Source of the DNA: Sphingopyxis sp. GW247-27LB
GTDB lineage: Bacteria > Pseudomonadota > Alphaproteobacteria > Sphingomonadales > Sphingomonadaceae
Length of the DNA: 64,000 nt
Reading direction: 5' to 3'
NCBI RefSeq assembly: GCF_002277025.1
Contig: NZ_NIWD01000015.1
Coordinates: 62,001-126,000 of the forward strand
Shown here: positions 25,231-33,254 of the stretch, in pieces
How the letters are laid out: every line of letters begins with the position of its first letter
Position numbering within the stretch: position 1 is the stretch's first letter
Translations under genes and position numbers: made by a program
Notes under the pieces: model-generated
Database searches by the model: none
What the model was told of the DNA's origin: nothing
Seen by the model: the letters and a program-made list of their open reading frames with translations, nothing else

Positions 25231-27210
25231 ATGAAGACCATTACCCGCCGAACCACCCTGTCGCTGCTCGCGCTCGCCGCAGCATCGCCCGCTCTCGCCG
25301 ACGAAGCGCCGCTGGACGATCAGTCGATCACCGTGATCGGCGCGCCGCTCGCGCTTGCCGAAAGCAACGCGTCGGTGTCGGTCATCGACAAGGAAGCGAT
25401 CGACCGCGCCCAGAATGGCGCCGCCGCCGACCTGATCGCGCGCCTGCCCGGGGTCAATGTAACGCAGAATGGTGCGCTGGGCGGGGTGGCGAGCCTGCGC
25501 ATCCGCGGCGCCGAGGATTCGCAGACGCTCGTCGTCATCGACGGCGTCCGCGTCGGCGATCCCTCGTCGCCGGGCGGCGGCTTCGACTTCGCCAATCTGA
25601 TGCTCGGCAGCATCGACCGGATCGAGGTGCTGCGGGGCGCGAACAGCCTGCCGTGGGGCAGCCAGGCGATCGGCGGGGTTGTGTCGATCACCACCACCGA
25701 CCCGGAGCTCGCGGCGGACGGCGGCACTTCGGGCCGGATCGGCGCCGAATATGGCGCGCGCGACACGGTGCGGGTGAACGGCCAGCTGCGCACGGCCGCG
25801 CTCGGCGCGTCGCAGTTCGGGATCGGCGGCGGCTATGTCCGTACCGACGGCTTCAGCAACGCCGCGGCCGGAACCGAGCGCGACGGCTATCGCCAATATT
25901 CGGTGAACCTGACCAACCGAACCGAGATCGGCAGCACGCTCGTCTTCCGCGCTTTCGGCCTCTACGCCGACAGCCGCGTCGATCTCGACGGCTTCCCGCC
26001 GCCGACCTACAGCTTCGGCGACACCAACGAGTTTCAGAAGACGCGGGAACATTATGCCGCCGCGACGCTCGAGCACCGTCCCGGCGGCAACGACAGCAGG
26101 GGCGGCTTCGCGCACCGGCTGCAATTCGGGTTCGCCGATGTCAACCGCGACAATTTCAACCCCGATTTCGGGGACGACCCGACCTTCCGCGCCCGCGGCC
26201 GCAGCGAACGGCTGAGCTACAGAATCGACTGGGGCCTCGGCGATGTGTTCGGCAGCGGGACCGGCGACAGCCTGCGCCTGCTCGCGGGCGCCGAGCGCGA
26301 ATGGACGCGCTCGCTGACCGACGACGGCTTCGCGCCCGACCAGGGCCGGACAGCCACCACGGGCGGCTGGGCGATGCTGGTCGCGCGGCCGACCGATACA
26401 TTCTCGCTGACCGCCGGCGTGCGCCGCGACGATCACCGCGACTTCGGCGGCGCGACGAGCTTTGCCGCCGACGTCGGGCAAAAGCTCGGCGACCATGTCA
26501 CGCTGCGCGCGAGTTACCGCGAAGGCTTCAAGGCTCCGACCTTGTTCCAGCTTTCGGCCTCGGCCGGCGCCTATGGCAACCCCGACTTGCTCCCGGAACG
26601 CGCGAAATCCTATGAGGTCGGCGTCCGGCTGGGCGACGCGCGGCGGTTCGTCGACATCGCCTGGTATCGCCGCGACAGCCGTAATCTCATCGACTTCGTG
26701 TCCTGCCCGCCGGGCCCCGATCCCCTGCCCGCGATCTGCGCGACCGGGAACCGCCCGTTCGGCACCTATGACAATATCAATCGCGCCCGGGCGCAGGGCG
26801 TCGAGGTCGAGGCGGGTGCGCAGCTCAGCGACAGTTTCGCGATCCGCGCCAACTACAGCCTGACGGTCGCCACCGACCGCACCCCCGGCTCGCCGCTCGA
26901 ACATAATCGCCTCGCGCGGCGCCCCCGGCATCTCGCGAACGCCGAGCTCGCCTGGACGCCCGCCGGCGCGCTCGAAGGCGCCGACCTGTCGGTCGCGGTG
27001 CGCTATGCGGGCAAGAGCTTCGATGATCGGGCGAACAATGTGCCCCTCGACGATTATGTCCTGGTCGACCTGCGCGCTTCCTATCCGCTCGTCGCGGGGA
27101 TCGACCTCTTCGGCCGCATCGAGAATCTGTTCGACGAACAGTATCAAACCGTCGCGACCTACAACACGGCAGGCCGCTCGGCCTATGTCGGGGTGCGCTG
27201 GGGCTTCTGA
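25231..27210 (+). CDS. btuB: TonB-dependent vitamin B12 receptor
   Basis: A 659-residue outer-membrane receptor. It has a signal peptide (first 23 residues, ending ALAD), a TonB box region (DQSITVIGA), a plug with RIRGAEDSQTLVVIDGVRV and IEVLRGANSLPWGSQAIGG, and a barrel ending in VGVRWGF with the terminal Phe. The cobalamin riboswitch directly upstream and the downstream btuF-btuC-btuD genes identify cobalamin or a corrinoid as the ligand. GGAGG lies eight bases before ATG. Expression should fall when intracellular B12 is high. Confidence 0.95.
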   Translation: MKTITRRTTLSLLALAAASPALADEAPLDDQSITVIGAPLALAESNASVSVIDKEAIDRAQNGAAADLIARLPGVNVTQNGALGGVASLRIRGAEDSQTLVVIDGVRVGDPSSPGGGFDFANLMLGSIDRIEVLRGANSLPWGSQAIGGVVSITTTDPELAADGGTSGRIGAEYGARDTVRVNGQLRTAALGASQFGIGGGYVRTDGFSNAAAGTERDGYRQYSVNLTNRTEIGSTLVFRAFGLYADSRVDLDGFPPPTYSFGDTNEFQKTREHYAAATLEHRPGGNDSRGGFAHRLQFGFADVNRDNFNPDFGDDPTFRARGRSERLSYRIDWGLGDVFGSGTGDSLRLLAGAEREWTRSLTDDGFAPDQGRTATTGGWAMLVARPTDTFSLTAGVRRDDHRDFGGATSFAADVGQKLGDHVTLRASYREGFKAPTLFQLSASAGAYGNPDLLPERAKSYEVGVRLGDARRFVDIAWYRRDSRNLIDFVSCPPGPDPLPAICATGNRPFGTYDNINRARAQGVEVEAGAQLSDSFAIRANYSLTVATDRTPGSPLEHNRLARRPRHLANAELAWTPAGALEGADLSVAVRYAGKSFDDRANNVPLDDYVLVDLRASYPLVAGIDLFGRIENLFDEQYQTVATYNTAGRSAYVGVRWGF

Positions 27211-28016
27211 TGCGGCGGGCGGCGGCCTTGGCGGTGCTGGCGGTCCTTACGGGCTGCCAGGACCGCGCGCCGCTGCCCGCGCTGCACGGCATCGCGAGCA
27301 TCGACTTCTGCGCCGACCAGATGGTGCTCGGATTGCTGCCGAAAAGCCGAATCCGCGCGGTGTCGTTCGAGGCCGATAGCGATGTCAGCTTCGCGGTACC
27401 CCGCGCCAAGGGGCTCGCGCGCCTGCGGCCGCAGCTCGAGGATATCGTCGCGCTGCGGCCCGCGGTGGTGGTGCGCAGCTATGGCGGCGACGGACGGCTC
27501 GACCGGCAGCTTGCCGCGATGGGAATCAAAATCGTGCAGCTCGGCTTCCCGGCCTCGCTCGCCGACGCCCGCGCCGACATGCTGCGCGTCGGGGGAGAAC
27601 TGGGCGCCGACGCGGAGGCGCGCGCCTTGGTCGCGGGCTTCGATCGCGAACTGGCGGAGGCGCGCCGCGCCCCGGCCAAAGGCACCGCGCTCTACATCAC
27701 CCCCGGCGATGTCACCACGGGCCCGGGATCGCTGGTTGCCGAGGTGATGGGCGCCGCGGGCTATTCGCCCTATCGCGCCGCGCCGGGCTGGGGCAGCCTG
27801 CCGGTCGAGGATATGGTGCGGCGGCCGCCCGATGCGGTTTTTCGCGCCTTTTTCGACAGCCCGCGCTACCGGCAGGATTATTGGACATCCTCGCGCCACC
27901 CGGTCGTCGCCCGCGCGACGCATGGGGCGCGCGATGTCGAGGTGCCGGGCGCGTGGCTCGCGTGCGGCAATTGGCTGATGGGGCACGCCGTGACCGAATT
28001 GGCGAAAGCGCGATGA
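27210..28016 (+). CDS. btuF: Cobalamin ABC transporter substrate-binding lipoprotein
   Basis: A 268-residue class III periplasmic binding protein with a lipobox (LTGC, Cys16), an N-lobe starting IASIDFCADQMVLGLLP, a long linking helix around residues 120-145, and a C-lobe with WGSLPVEDMVRRPPD. It hands cobalamin from the periplasm to the BtuCD permease. Its ATG overlaps the last base of the btuB stop, and its stop overlaps btuC by four bases, so translation is coupled. Context makes cobalamin far more likely than a siderophore or heme. Confidence 0.9.
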   Translation: MRRAAALAVLAVLTGCQDRAPLPALHGIASIDFCADQMVLGLLPKSRIRAVSFEADSDVSFAVPRAKGLARLRPQLEDIVALRPAVVVRSYGGDGRLDRQLAAMGIKIVQLGFPASLADARADMLRVGGELGADAEARALVAGFDRELAEARRAPAKGTALYITPGDVTTGPGSLVAEVMGAAGYSPYRAAPGWGSLPVEDMVRRPPDAVFRAFFDSPRYRQDYWTSSRHPVVARATHGARDVEVPGAWLACGNWLMGHAVTELAKAR

Positions 28017-28996
28017 TCCGGGTCAACGCCATATTGGCGGCGCTGCTGCTGCTCGCCGCGATGCTCGCAGCCATGGCGGGCGCGCACGGTCTTTCGCCCG
28101 CGCTGCTTACCGACTGGCTCGGCGGACGCGATCCCGCGGCGGCGATCATCCTGTTCGACATCCGCTTGCCGCGCATCCTCGCTGCCGCCGCGGTCGGCGC
28201 GGCGCTCGGCCTCTGCGGCGCGGGCTTGCAAGCGCTGACGCGCAACCCGCTCGCCGAGCCCGGCATCCTCGGCGTTTCGGCGGCGGCGACGCTGGGCGCG
28301 ACGCTGACGCTCTATTTCGGGCTCGCCGCGGCCTGGTCCTGGGCCCTGCCGCTGGGCGCGATCGGCGGCGCGGGGTTGGTGACGGCGCTGCTCGCCTCGG
28401 CAGCGGTTCGGACGCGCGGCATGGCGACGCTGATCCTGATCGGGGTCGGCCTGTCGAGCCTCGCGGGCGCGGCGATGGCGCTGATCCTCAATTTCGCACC
28501 CAATCCCTTCTCGCTCTCCGATCTCGTCAACTGGACGCTGGGGTCGGTCGCCAACCGCTCGCTCGCGGATCTTGGCCTCACCGCCCCGTTCATGGCGGCA
28601 GGCGCGGTGCTGCTGCTCACCCAGCGTCGAAGCCTGTCGCTGCTCGCGATCGGCGAGGAGGCGGCGAGCGCGCACGGGCTCGATTTCCGGCGGACCCAGA
28701 TCGCGGTCGTCGTCGGCACCGGGCTCGCGACCGGCGCGTCGGTCGCGCTCGCGGGCGCCGTGGGCTTCGTCGGCATCGTCGCGCCGCATGTCGTGCGGCC
28801 CTGGGTCGGGCATGATCCGGGGCGCACGCTCGTCCCCGCGGCGCTCGCCGGCGCGACGATGCTGATCGTCGCCGACATGCTCGTCCGCCTGCTGCCGACC
28901 GATACCGAGCTCCGTCTTGGCGTCGTCGCCGCGCTTGCCGGCGCGCCGATCTTCCTCCTGATCGCGCTGCGCCGGGGGAATGTCCGCCATGACTGA
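28013..28996 (+). CDS. btuC: Cobalamin ABC transporter permease
   Basis: A 327-residue FecCD/BtuC-family permease with about ten transmembrane helices. Family segments are GLCGAGLQALTRNPLAEPGILGVSAAA (near residues 64-90) and the cytoplasmic coupling region VGFVGIVAPHVVRPWVG (near residues 245-261). It overlaps btuF (ATGA) and runs into btuD. As part of the BtuCDF importer it moves cobalamin across the inner membrane. Confidence 0.93.
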   Translation: MIRVNAILAALLLLAAMLAAMAGAHGLSPALLTDWLGGRDPAAAIILFDIRLPRILAAAAVGAALGLCGAGLQALTRNPLAEPGILGVSAAATLGATLTLYFGLAAAWSWALPLGAIGGAGLVTALLASAAVRTRGMATLILIGVGLSSLAGAAMALILNFAPNPFSLSDLVNWTLGSVANRSLADLGLTAPFMAAGAVLLLTQRRSLSLLAIGEEAASAHGLDFRRTQIAVVVGTGLATGASVALAGAVGFVGIVAPHVVRPWVGHDPGRTLVPAALAGATMLIVADMLVRLLPTDTELRLGVVAALAGAPIFLLIALRRGNVRHD

Positions 28997-29762
28997 GCTC
29001 GCAGCCACCGGGCTCACGCTTGCGGGCCGGCTCGCCGATGCCGATTTCCGCCTTTCGCCGGGCGAGCTGGTCGTCATCGTCGGCCCCAATGGTTCGGGAA
29101 AGAGCAGCCTGATGCGGCTGCTCGCGGGACAAGGACATCCCGACTCCGGGTCGGTTCGCCTCGATGGAAACGAGATCGCGGGTTTCGACCCGCGCGCGCG
29201 CGCGCGCCGCATCGCCTATCTGCCCCAGCGCGCCGAAGTCGCCTGGCCGATCGCCGTCGCCGACATGGTCGCGCTCGGTCGCTTCGCGTTCGGCGGCGCC
29301 GAAGTAACGCGCGGGGCCGGCGACGCGGGGCAATGGCTCGACGAAGTCGGCTGCGCCCCTCTCGCCCGCCGTTCGACCGCGACCCTCTCGGGCGGCGAAC
29401 TCGCACTCGTCGCGCTCGCGCGCGCTTTCGCCGCCGAAACCCCGCTGCTACTGCTCGACGAGCCCACCGCCGCACTCGACCCGCGCCGTCAGATCGACGT
29501 CATGACGCGCCTCCTCGCCCGCAGCCGCGCCGGTCAGGGCATCGCCGTCATCCTCCACGACCTCAACCTCGCGGCGCAGTTCGCCGACCGGATCCTGTGG
29601 ATGCGGGACACCCGGATCGTGGCCGAGAGCACCTCTGACGCCGTCGCAGTCGCGGCGAATGCCGCCGCGATATTCGAGGTGTCGGTTCGCATCGAATCCG
29701 GCAGCGACGGCCGCGTACAAACGCTGGCAGTTCAGCAGGATCGCCCCTCTCGGTCAGAATAA
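28989..29762 (+). CDS. btuD: Cobalamin ABC transporter ATP-binding protein
   Basis: A 257-residue ABC ATPase with Walker A GPNGSGKSS, a Q-loop in YLPQRAEV, signature LSGGE, Walker B LLLLDEP, and the switch His in ILHDLNLAAQFADR. It powers the BtuC channel. ATG 28989 has GGGGGA about nine bases upstream; ATG 28980 is in frame but sits on that site. It overlaps btuC by eight bases. It ends the riboswitch-controlled operon. Confidence 0.92.
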   Translation: MTELAATGLTLAGRLADADFRLSPGELVVIVGPNGSGKSSLMRLLAGQGHPDSGSVRLDGNEIAGFDPRARARRIAYLPQRAEVAWPIAVADMVALGRFAFGGAEVTRGAGDAGQWLDEVGCAPLARRSTATLSGGELALVALARAFAAETPLLLLDEPTAALDPRRQIDVMTRLLARSRAGQGIAVILHDLNLAAQFADRILWMRDTRIVAESTSDAVAVAANAAAIFEVSVRIESGSDGRVQTLAVQQDRPSRSE

Positions 29763-29793
29763 TCGCGCTCCAAACATTGCCGAATTACGCAAG

Positions 29794-29819
29794 TTCCATG
29801 TCGTCGATATGACCTGGAA
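29794..29819. repeat. Imperfect inverted repeat downstream of btuD
   Basis: Nine-base arms TTCCATGTC and GACCTGGAA match at eight of nine positions around an eight-base loop. It lies in the 141-base gap between btuD and the next gene. It may be a weak terminator or an operator; no T-run follows. Confidence 0.3.
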
Positions 29820-29903
29820 TGCGCAACTTTCCGAAGATTTGATAGGTTGATCAGCCCGATACCCGGTGTTAGCACCCCGCCTAAGGGAATTGGGGAGTCC
29901 GTG

Positions 29904-30680
29904 ATGCTACAGGCCGAGTTGAAGGAATTGACTGATCGTTGCAGTGAGGCCATTCGAACTGCGGCTCCAGGGTCGGAATATTTCGACGCGCCTTTCAAGC
30001 ATGTCGTTCTCGATGATTTTCTTCCGCGCGAACTCGCGGACCAATGCCTGAACGCCTTCCCTCCGGTCGATTCCGACGGATGGGACGAGGCCAACGACAG
30101 CGATATCGAAGTGAAGCGGCGATCGAACTGGACGTCGGAGTTTGATATTCCCGAGCATATCGTCGACGCGGTGCGTATCATGAATTCGGCGCCGATCCTT
30201 CGCGCGATGGCCGAACGGTTCGAGATTCCGAAGATCGTTCCCGACCCCTATTTCGCCGGCGGCGGGCTCAACGTCACGGTATCGGGCGGGCTGCTCGACG
30301 TTCATGTCGATGGCAATTATCACGACGCGACCGGCCTCAACCGCCGGCTCAACGCGCTCATCTATCTCAACCCCGACTGGCAGCCCGGGTGGGGTGGCGA
30401 ACTCGGCCTTTACGACGATAAGGGCCAGGAATGCCTGAAGCGCATCGCGCCTGTGCACAATCGGCTGGTGATCTTCGACACCCATGACCACAGTTTCCAC
30501 GGCCTGCCCGATCCGCTCAACTTTCCGGCCGGCGCGGCGCGGCGATCGATCATTCTCTATTATTACACCAAGGAAGCCCGTCCCGAATCGCAGACCGTCG
30601 TCACCGAACCGCATAGCGCGCTGTGGGTGAAGCGCGGACTGATGGACAAGCGCGGGAACAAGACTCGGCAATATACCTGA
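29904..30680 (+). CDS. 2-oxoglutarate/Fe(II) oxygenase (prolyl-hydroxylase-like)
   Basis: A 258-residue double-stranded beta-helix oxygenase. The metal triad is visible as His134-x-Asp136 (VHVDG) and His199 (DHSFHG), and Arg213/214 (ARRSIILYY) is placed to bind 2-oxoglutarate. It should hydroxylate a substrate in the cytoplasm with O2 and 2-oxoglutarate. GGGGAG precedes ATG 29904. It is the first gene of the polysaccharide region and is followed by a TylF-type methyltransferase gene 48 bases later, so the two may modify the same sugar or lipid-linked glycan. The substrate could also be a protein or small molecule. Confidence 0.88.
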   Translation: MLQAELKELTDRCSEAIRTAAPGSEYFDAPFKHVVLDDFLPRELADQCLNAFPPVDSDGWDEANDSDIEVKRRSNWTSEFDIPEHIVDAVRIMNSAPILRAMAERFEIPKIVPDPYFAGGGLNVTVSGGLLDVHVDGNYHDATGLNRRLNALIYLNPDWQPGWGGELGLYDDKGQECLKRIAPVHNRLVIFDTHDHSFHGLPDPLNFPAGAARRSIILYYYTKEARPESQTVVTEPHSALWVKRGLMDKRGNKTRQYT

Positions 30681-30728
30681 GAAGCACCGCCCCTTTCAGT
30701 CTCTCCATTCCAATTCGAGGATCAGTGC

Positions 30729-31529
30729 ATGTCGTTGCTTGAACGTTCGTTTCACCTTGCCCACTATATCTTTCCCGAAGGGGGCTCGTGCCTTGAGTTC
30801 GGCGTTTTTCGGGGCGGGACCTTCGCCTACCAGGCCGATCAGATCAACAAACACTACCCCAAATCGCGGCTGATCGGTTTCGACAGCTGGCAGGGCTTGC
30901 CGGAGGAAACGCCGGGCATCTGGATCCCGGAGCGTCACGCCAAGGGCGAATATGCCGCGCCAAAGGATGAAGTGCTGCGCAAACTCGCCGAGGCCAATCT
31001 GTCGATCGACGATCCGCGCCTGCGTCTGGTCGACGGATTCTATTCGGACAGCCTGACGCCCGACGTGCGAAGCAGCATCGATTCGCTGATCTTCGTCAAT
31101 ATCGACGTCGATATCTACAGCTCGACGATCGAATTGCTCGACTTCATCGAGCCGCTGCTGCGTCCGGGCGTGATCCTCTATTGGGACGACTGGAAGGACC
31201 CGCGCGACAGCCATGACAAGCCGTGGGGCGAACATGCCGCGTGGGACGACTGGCGGGCGAAACATCCGGGAATCGAAGTCGCGACGGTCGGCACGAACGA
31301 GTATCTGCAGCAGGTGATGGTCGTCACCGCCGCACACGGCGCCACCCTTGCCGCCCCCCTCCCCAGCTTGGCTGAGATCGAAAAGAGGGCGGCTGAACTC
31401 GAGCGCAACCCGCCCGAATTGCGCAAGCGCAAGGCAGGGGAATCGGCGCTCACTTCGGTGAAGATCTGGGTCAATTCGATTCCGGTCATCGGCCCGGCGA
31501 TCCGCCGCGCCTATCGGGCGCTCGGCTGA
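30729..31529 (+). CDS. TylF/macrocin O-methyltransferase family protein
   Basis: A 266-residue class I SAM methyltransferase of the TylF family. The SAM-binding start is CLEFGVFRGGTFAYQAD near residue 20, followed by LIGFDSWQGLPEE. The metal- and acceptor-site segment is FVNIDVDIYSST, then ILYWDDW. TylF-type enzymes usually methylate sugar hydroxyls with Mg2+. A GAGGATCAGTGC leader precedes ATG. With the preceding oxygenase it is a candidate sugar-decorating pair for the surface polysaccharide. Confidence 0.87.
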   Translation: MSLLERSFHLAHYIFPEGGSCLEFGVFRGGTFAYQADQINKHYPKSRLIGFDSWQGLPEETPGIWIPERHAKGEYAAPKDEVLRKLAEANLSIDDPRLRLVDGFYSDSLTPDVRSSIDSLIFVNIDVDIYSSTIELLDFIEPLLRPGVILYWDDWKDPRDSHDKPWGEHAAWDDWRAKHPGIEVATVGTNEYLQQVMVVTAAHGATLAAPLPSLAEIEKRAAELERNPPELRKRKAGESALTSVKIWVNSIPVIGPAIRRAYRALG

Positions 31530-31540
31530 CCGCGAAGGAA

Positions 31541-32821
31541 TCAGGTCCGGATCGCGGCAAGCCAGGTCCGGACCGGTTCGATATAGCGGCCGTAATCGAA
31601 CAGTTGCGACTGCGCGCACCAGGATTTCATGTCGGCGATCGCCCGGTCGTCCATCGCGAAAACTTCGGCAATCCGGGCGCCAGCTGCCGCAAGGTCGGCG
31701 GTATCGAGCGCGAAACCCGACCGCCCTTCCTCGATAAAGCCCGCAACGCTCGGCATCGCGTTGGTGATCACCGGCGTCCCGAAGGCAATCGATTCAGAGA
31801 ATTTACCGGGAAATCCCGCCAATGTCGTACGGGTGCGGCTGCGGAAAAAGATCGAGAAATGCGCGGCGGTCAGTTCGGACAGCAGTTCGGCGCGCGGACG
31901 ACGCCCGTGAAAATGATACATGCCGTCGAGCCGTGCGAGCAGCGGCTCGTGCTCGGGAAACAGCGCAAGATATTGGTCTCGGTCGAGACCATAGAGATTG
32001 AGGTCGAACTTCGCGCCGCGCATATGCGTCGCATCGAGCGCCTCGAATACCCAGTCGAGCCGGTCTTTCAGTCCGTCGGTCGAGTTTCGCACCTGCGCCG
32101 GATCAAAACCGCTGCCCGCAAAGAATAATTTCGTAACGCCCCCTGTGCGTTTTACCATCAGGTCCGCGGGCGCGAGCACGGGCGGATCCATCAGCGTCGG
32201 AATCTCGACGATCGGCTGTCCCGCGCGGCGATAATAGTCGGATATGAAGGGCGATGTCGTGATCAGCGCATCCATGCGCTTGTTCACGAAGCGCATGCGG
32301 AGCGGAATATCGAGGTTGCGGATCAGGCTGGCGACGCCGCGCGTCCGTGACGGCGCGTACCATTCGGTGCAGTCCGCCGCAGCCCAGGCTCCATGCGAAT
32401 GCGCCAACGCGGCGATCCGCGCCTGCGCGACCGCGGGATGATTATAGCAAATGACGCCGACCAGGTCGGTGACGCCGGCCCGACGCAGCACCTCCGCCGC
32501 CGGGCCGGGCGAGCTGATCCGATGCAGCCATGCCTTCATCCCCGCGGGATAAGGCACTTCGAACCCTATCATCCCTTCGTCCCCGGCGTCGACCGGCTGC
32601 GGCGCGCCGCCGGGCCACGATCGCTGATGGGTGACGCCCAGCAGCAGGACCCGGTAGCCGAGGGCGCGAAATATCTTCGCATTGGCCGTCACGCGCTGCG
32701 CCGCCGCATTGCGGTCGGGCAGTTCGAACCCGCCGACGTAGAGGATGGTCCCCAGCGTCGCCTTCGCGGAGTTCTGCTCGCCATTTCCCGGGAATTCGCT
32801 GATGCTCGATGCGTTCAACAT
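31541..32821 (-). CDS. Glycosyltransferase (GT4-like), paralogue of the gene at 41152-42381
   Basis: A 426-residue GT-B-fold protein. After a short N-terminal extension it carries LYVGGFELPDRNAAAQRV, a segment repeated almost exactly in the protein at 41152-42381. The C-terminal donor-site half has TLAGFPGKFSESIAFGTPVI, where GT4 enzymes keep an E-x7-E motif. It should transfer a nucleotide-activated sugar to a lipid-linked oligosaccharide on the cytoplasmic face. It is leftward, unlike its neighbours, and has its own promoter space. ATG 32821 has AGGA at good spacing. Confidence 0.85.
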   Translation of the reverse strand: MLNASSISEFPGNGEQNSAKATLGTILYVGGFELPDRNAAAQRVTANAKIFRALGYRVLLLGVTHQRSWPGGAPQPVDAGDEGMIGFEVPYPAGMKAWLHRISSPGPAAEVLRRAGVTDLVGVICYNHPAVAQARIAALAHSHGAWAAADCTEWYAPSRTRGVASLIRNLDIPLRMRFVNKRMDALITTSPFISDYYRRAGQPIVEIPTLMDPPVLAPADLMVKRTGGVTKLFFAGSGFDPAQVRNSTDGLKDRLDWVFEALDATHMRGAKFDLNLYGLDRDQYLALFPEHEPLLARLDGMYHFHGRRPRAELLSELTAAHFSIFFRSRTRTTLAGFPGKFSESIAFGTPVITNAMPSVAGFIEEGRSGFALDTADLAAAGARIAEVFAMDDRAIADMKSWCAQSQLFDYGRYIEPVRTWLAAIRT

Positions 32822-33254
32822 GACAATCCTAACAGGCACCGATCATCGCGATCGAAGGCGAAACGGGATGCTGTCGCCGCCGCGGTGATACGGGGCCCGC
32901 GCCGATCCGGTCAAGACGCGCGCGCCGCTGTGCGCTCAATCACAGCGCCGCGACCGATTTCTTCTACGCAAGCCATGGCAAGGGAGGGTCCAGAGATTTT
33001 TTTGCCCAGCCGTACAACCCTCGGGATCAATTTGCGTCTCGGCGAGTTGTACTGGCCGCAGGGAGTTTCTTACAGCATGGGGCGGTCACTGATACGCATT
33101 GAACAATCTTGCGGCCCCGTTTATGGAACCGACGACGTTCGTCGCATGCTTCGGCCGATCGAACGCCGGGTCGCCGCAGGGAAACACCCCTGTAATCTGC
33201 TGTTTCAACCCTTGCTGCGCGCGGCGAGGGTCATAGAAAGCGGTTGGCGATAGA
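32822..33254. other. 433-base intergenic leader between divergent polysaccharide genes
   Basis: The stretch holds the divergent promoters of the glycosyltransferase (leftward) and the CapD-like gene (rightward). Visible elements are a T7 run after AGAGA (near 32995), an inverted repeat GTACAAC (33012-33018) / GTTGTAC (33046-33052), and a possible promoter TTGAAC (33099) -17- TATGGA (33122). A 92-codon frame from 32975 ends one base before the CapD-like start, but its codon use is not gene-like. The length suggests a regulated leader. Confidence 0.4.

Noticed and set aside
32975-33253. 92-codon frame ending one base before the CapD-like gene
   Set aside because: No ribosome site, third-position GC much lower than real genes here, and no recognisable domain. 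Kept only as part of the intergenic description.
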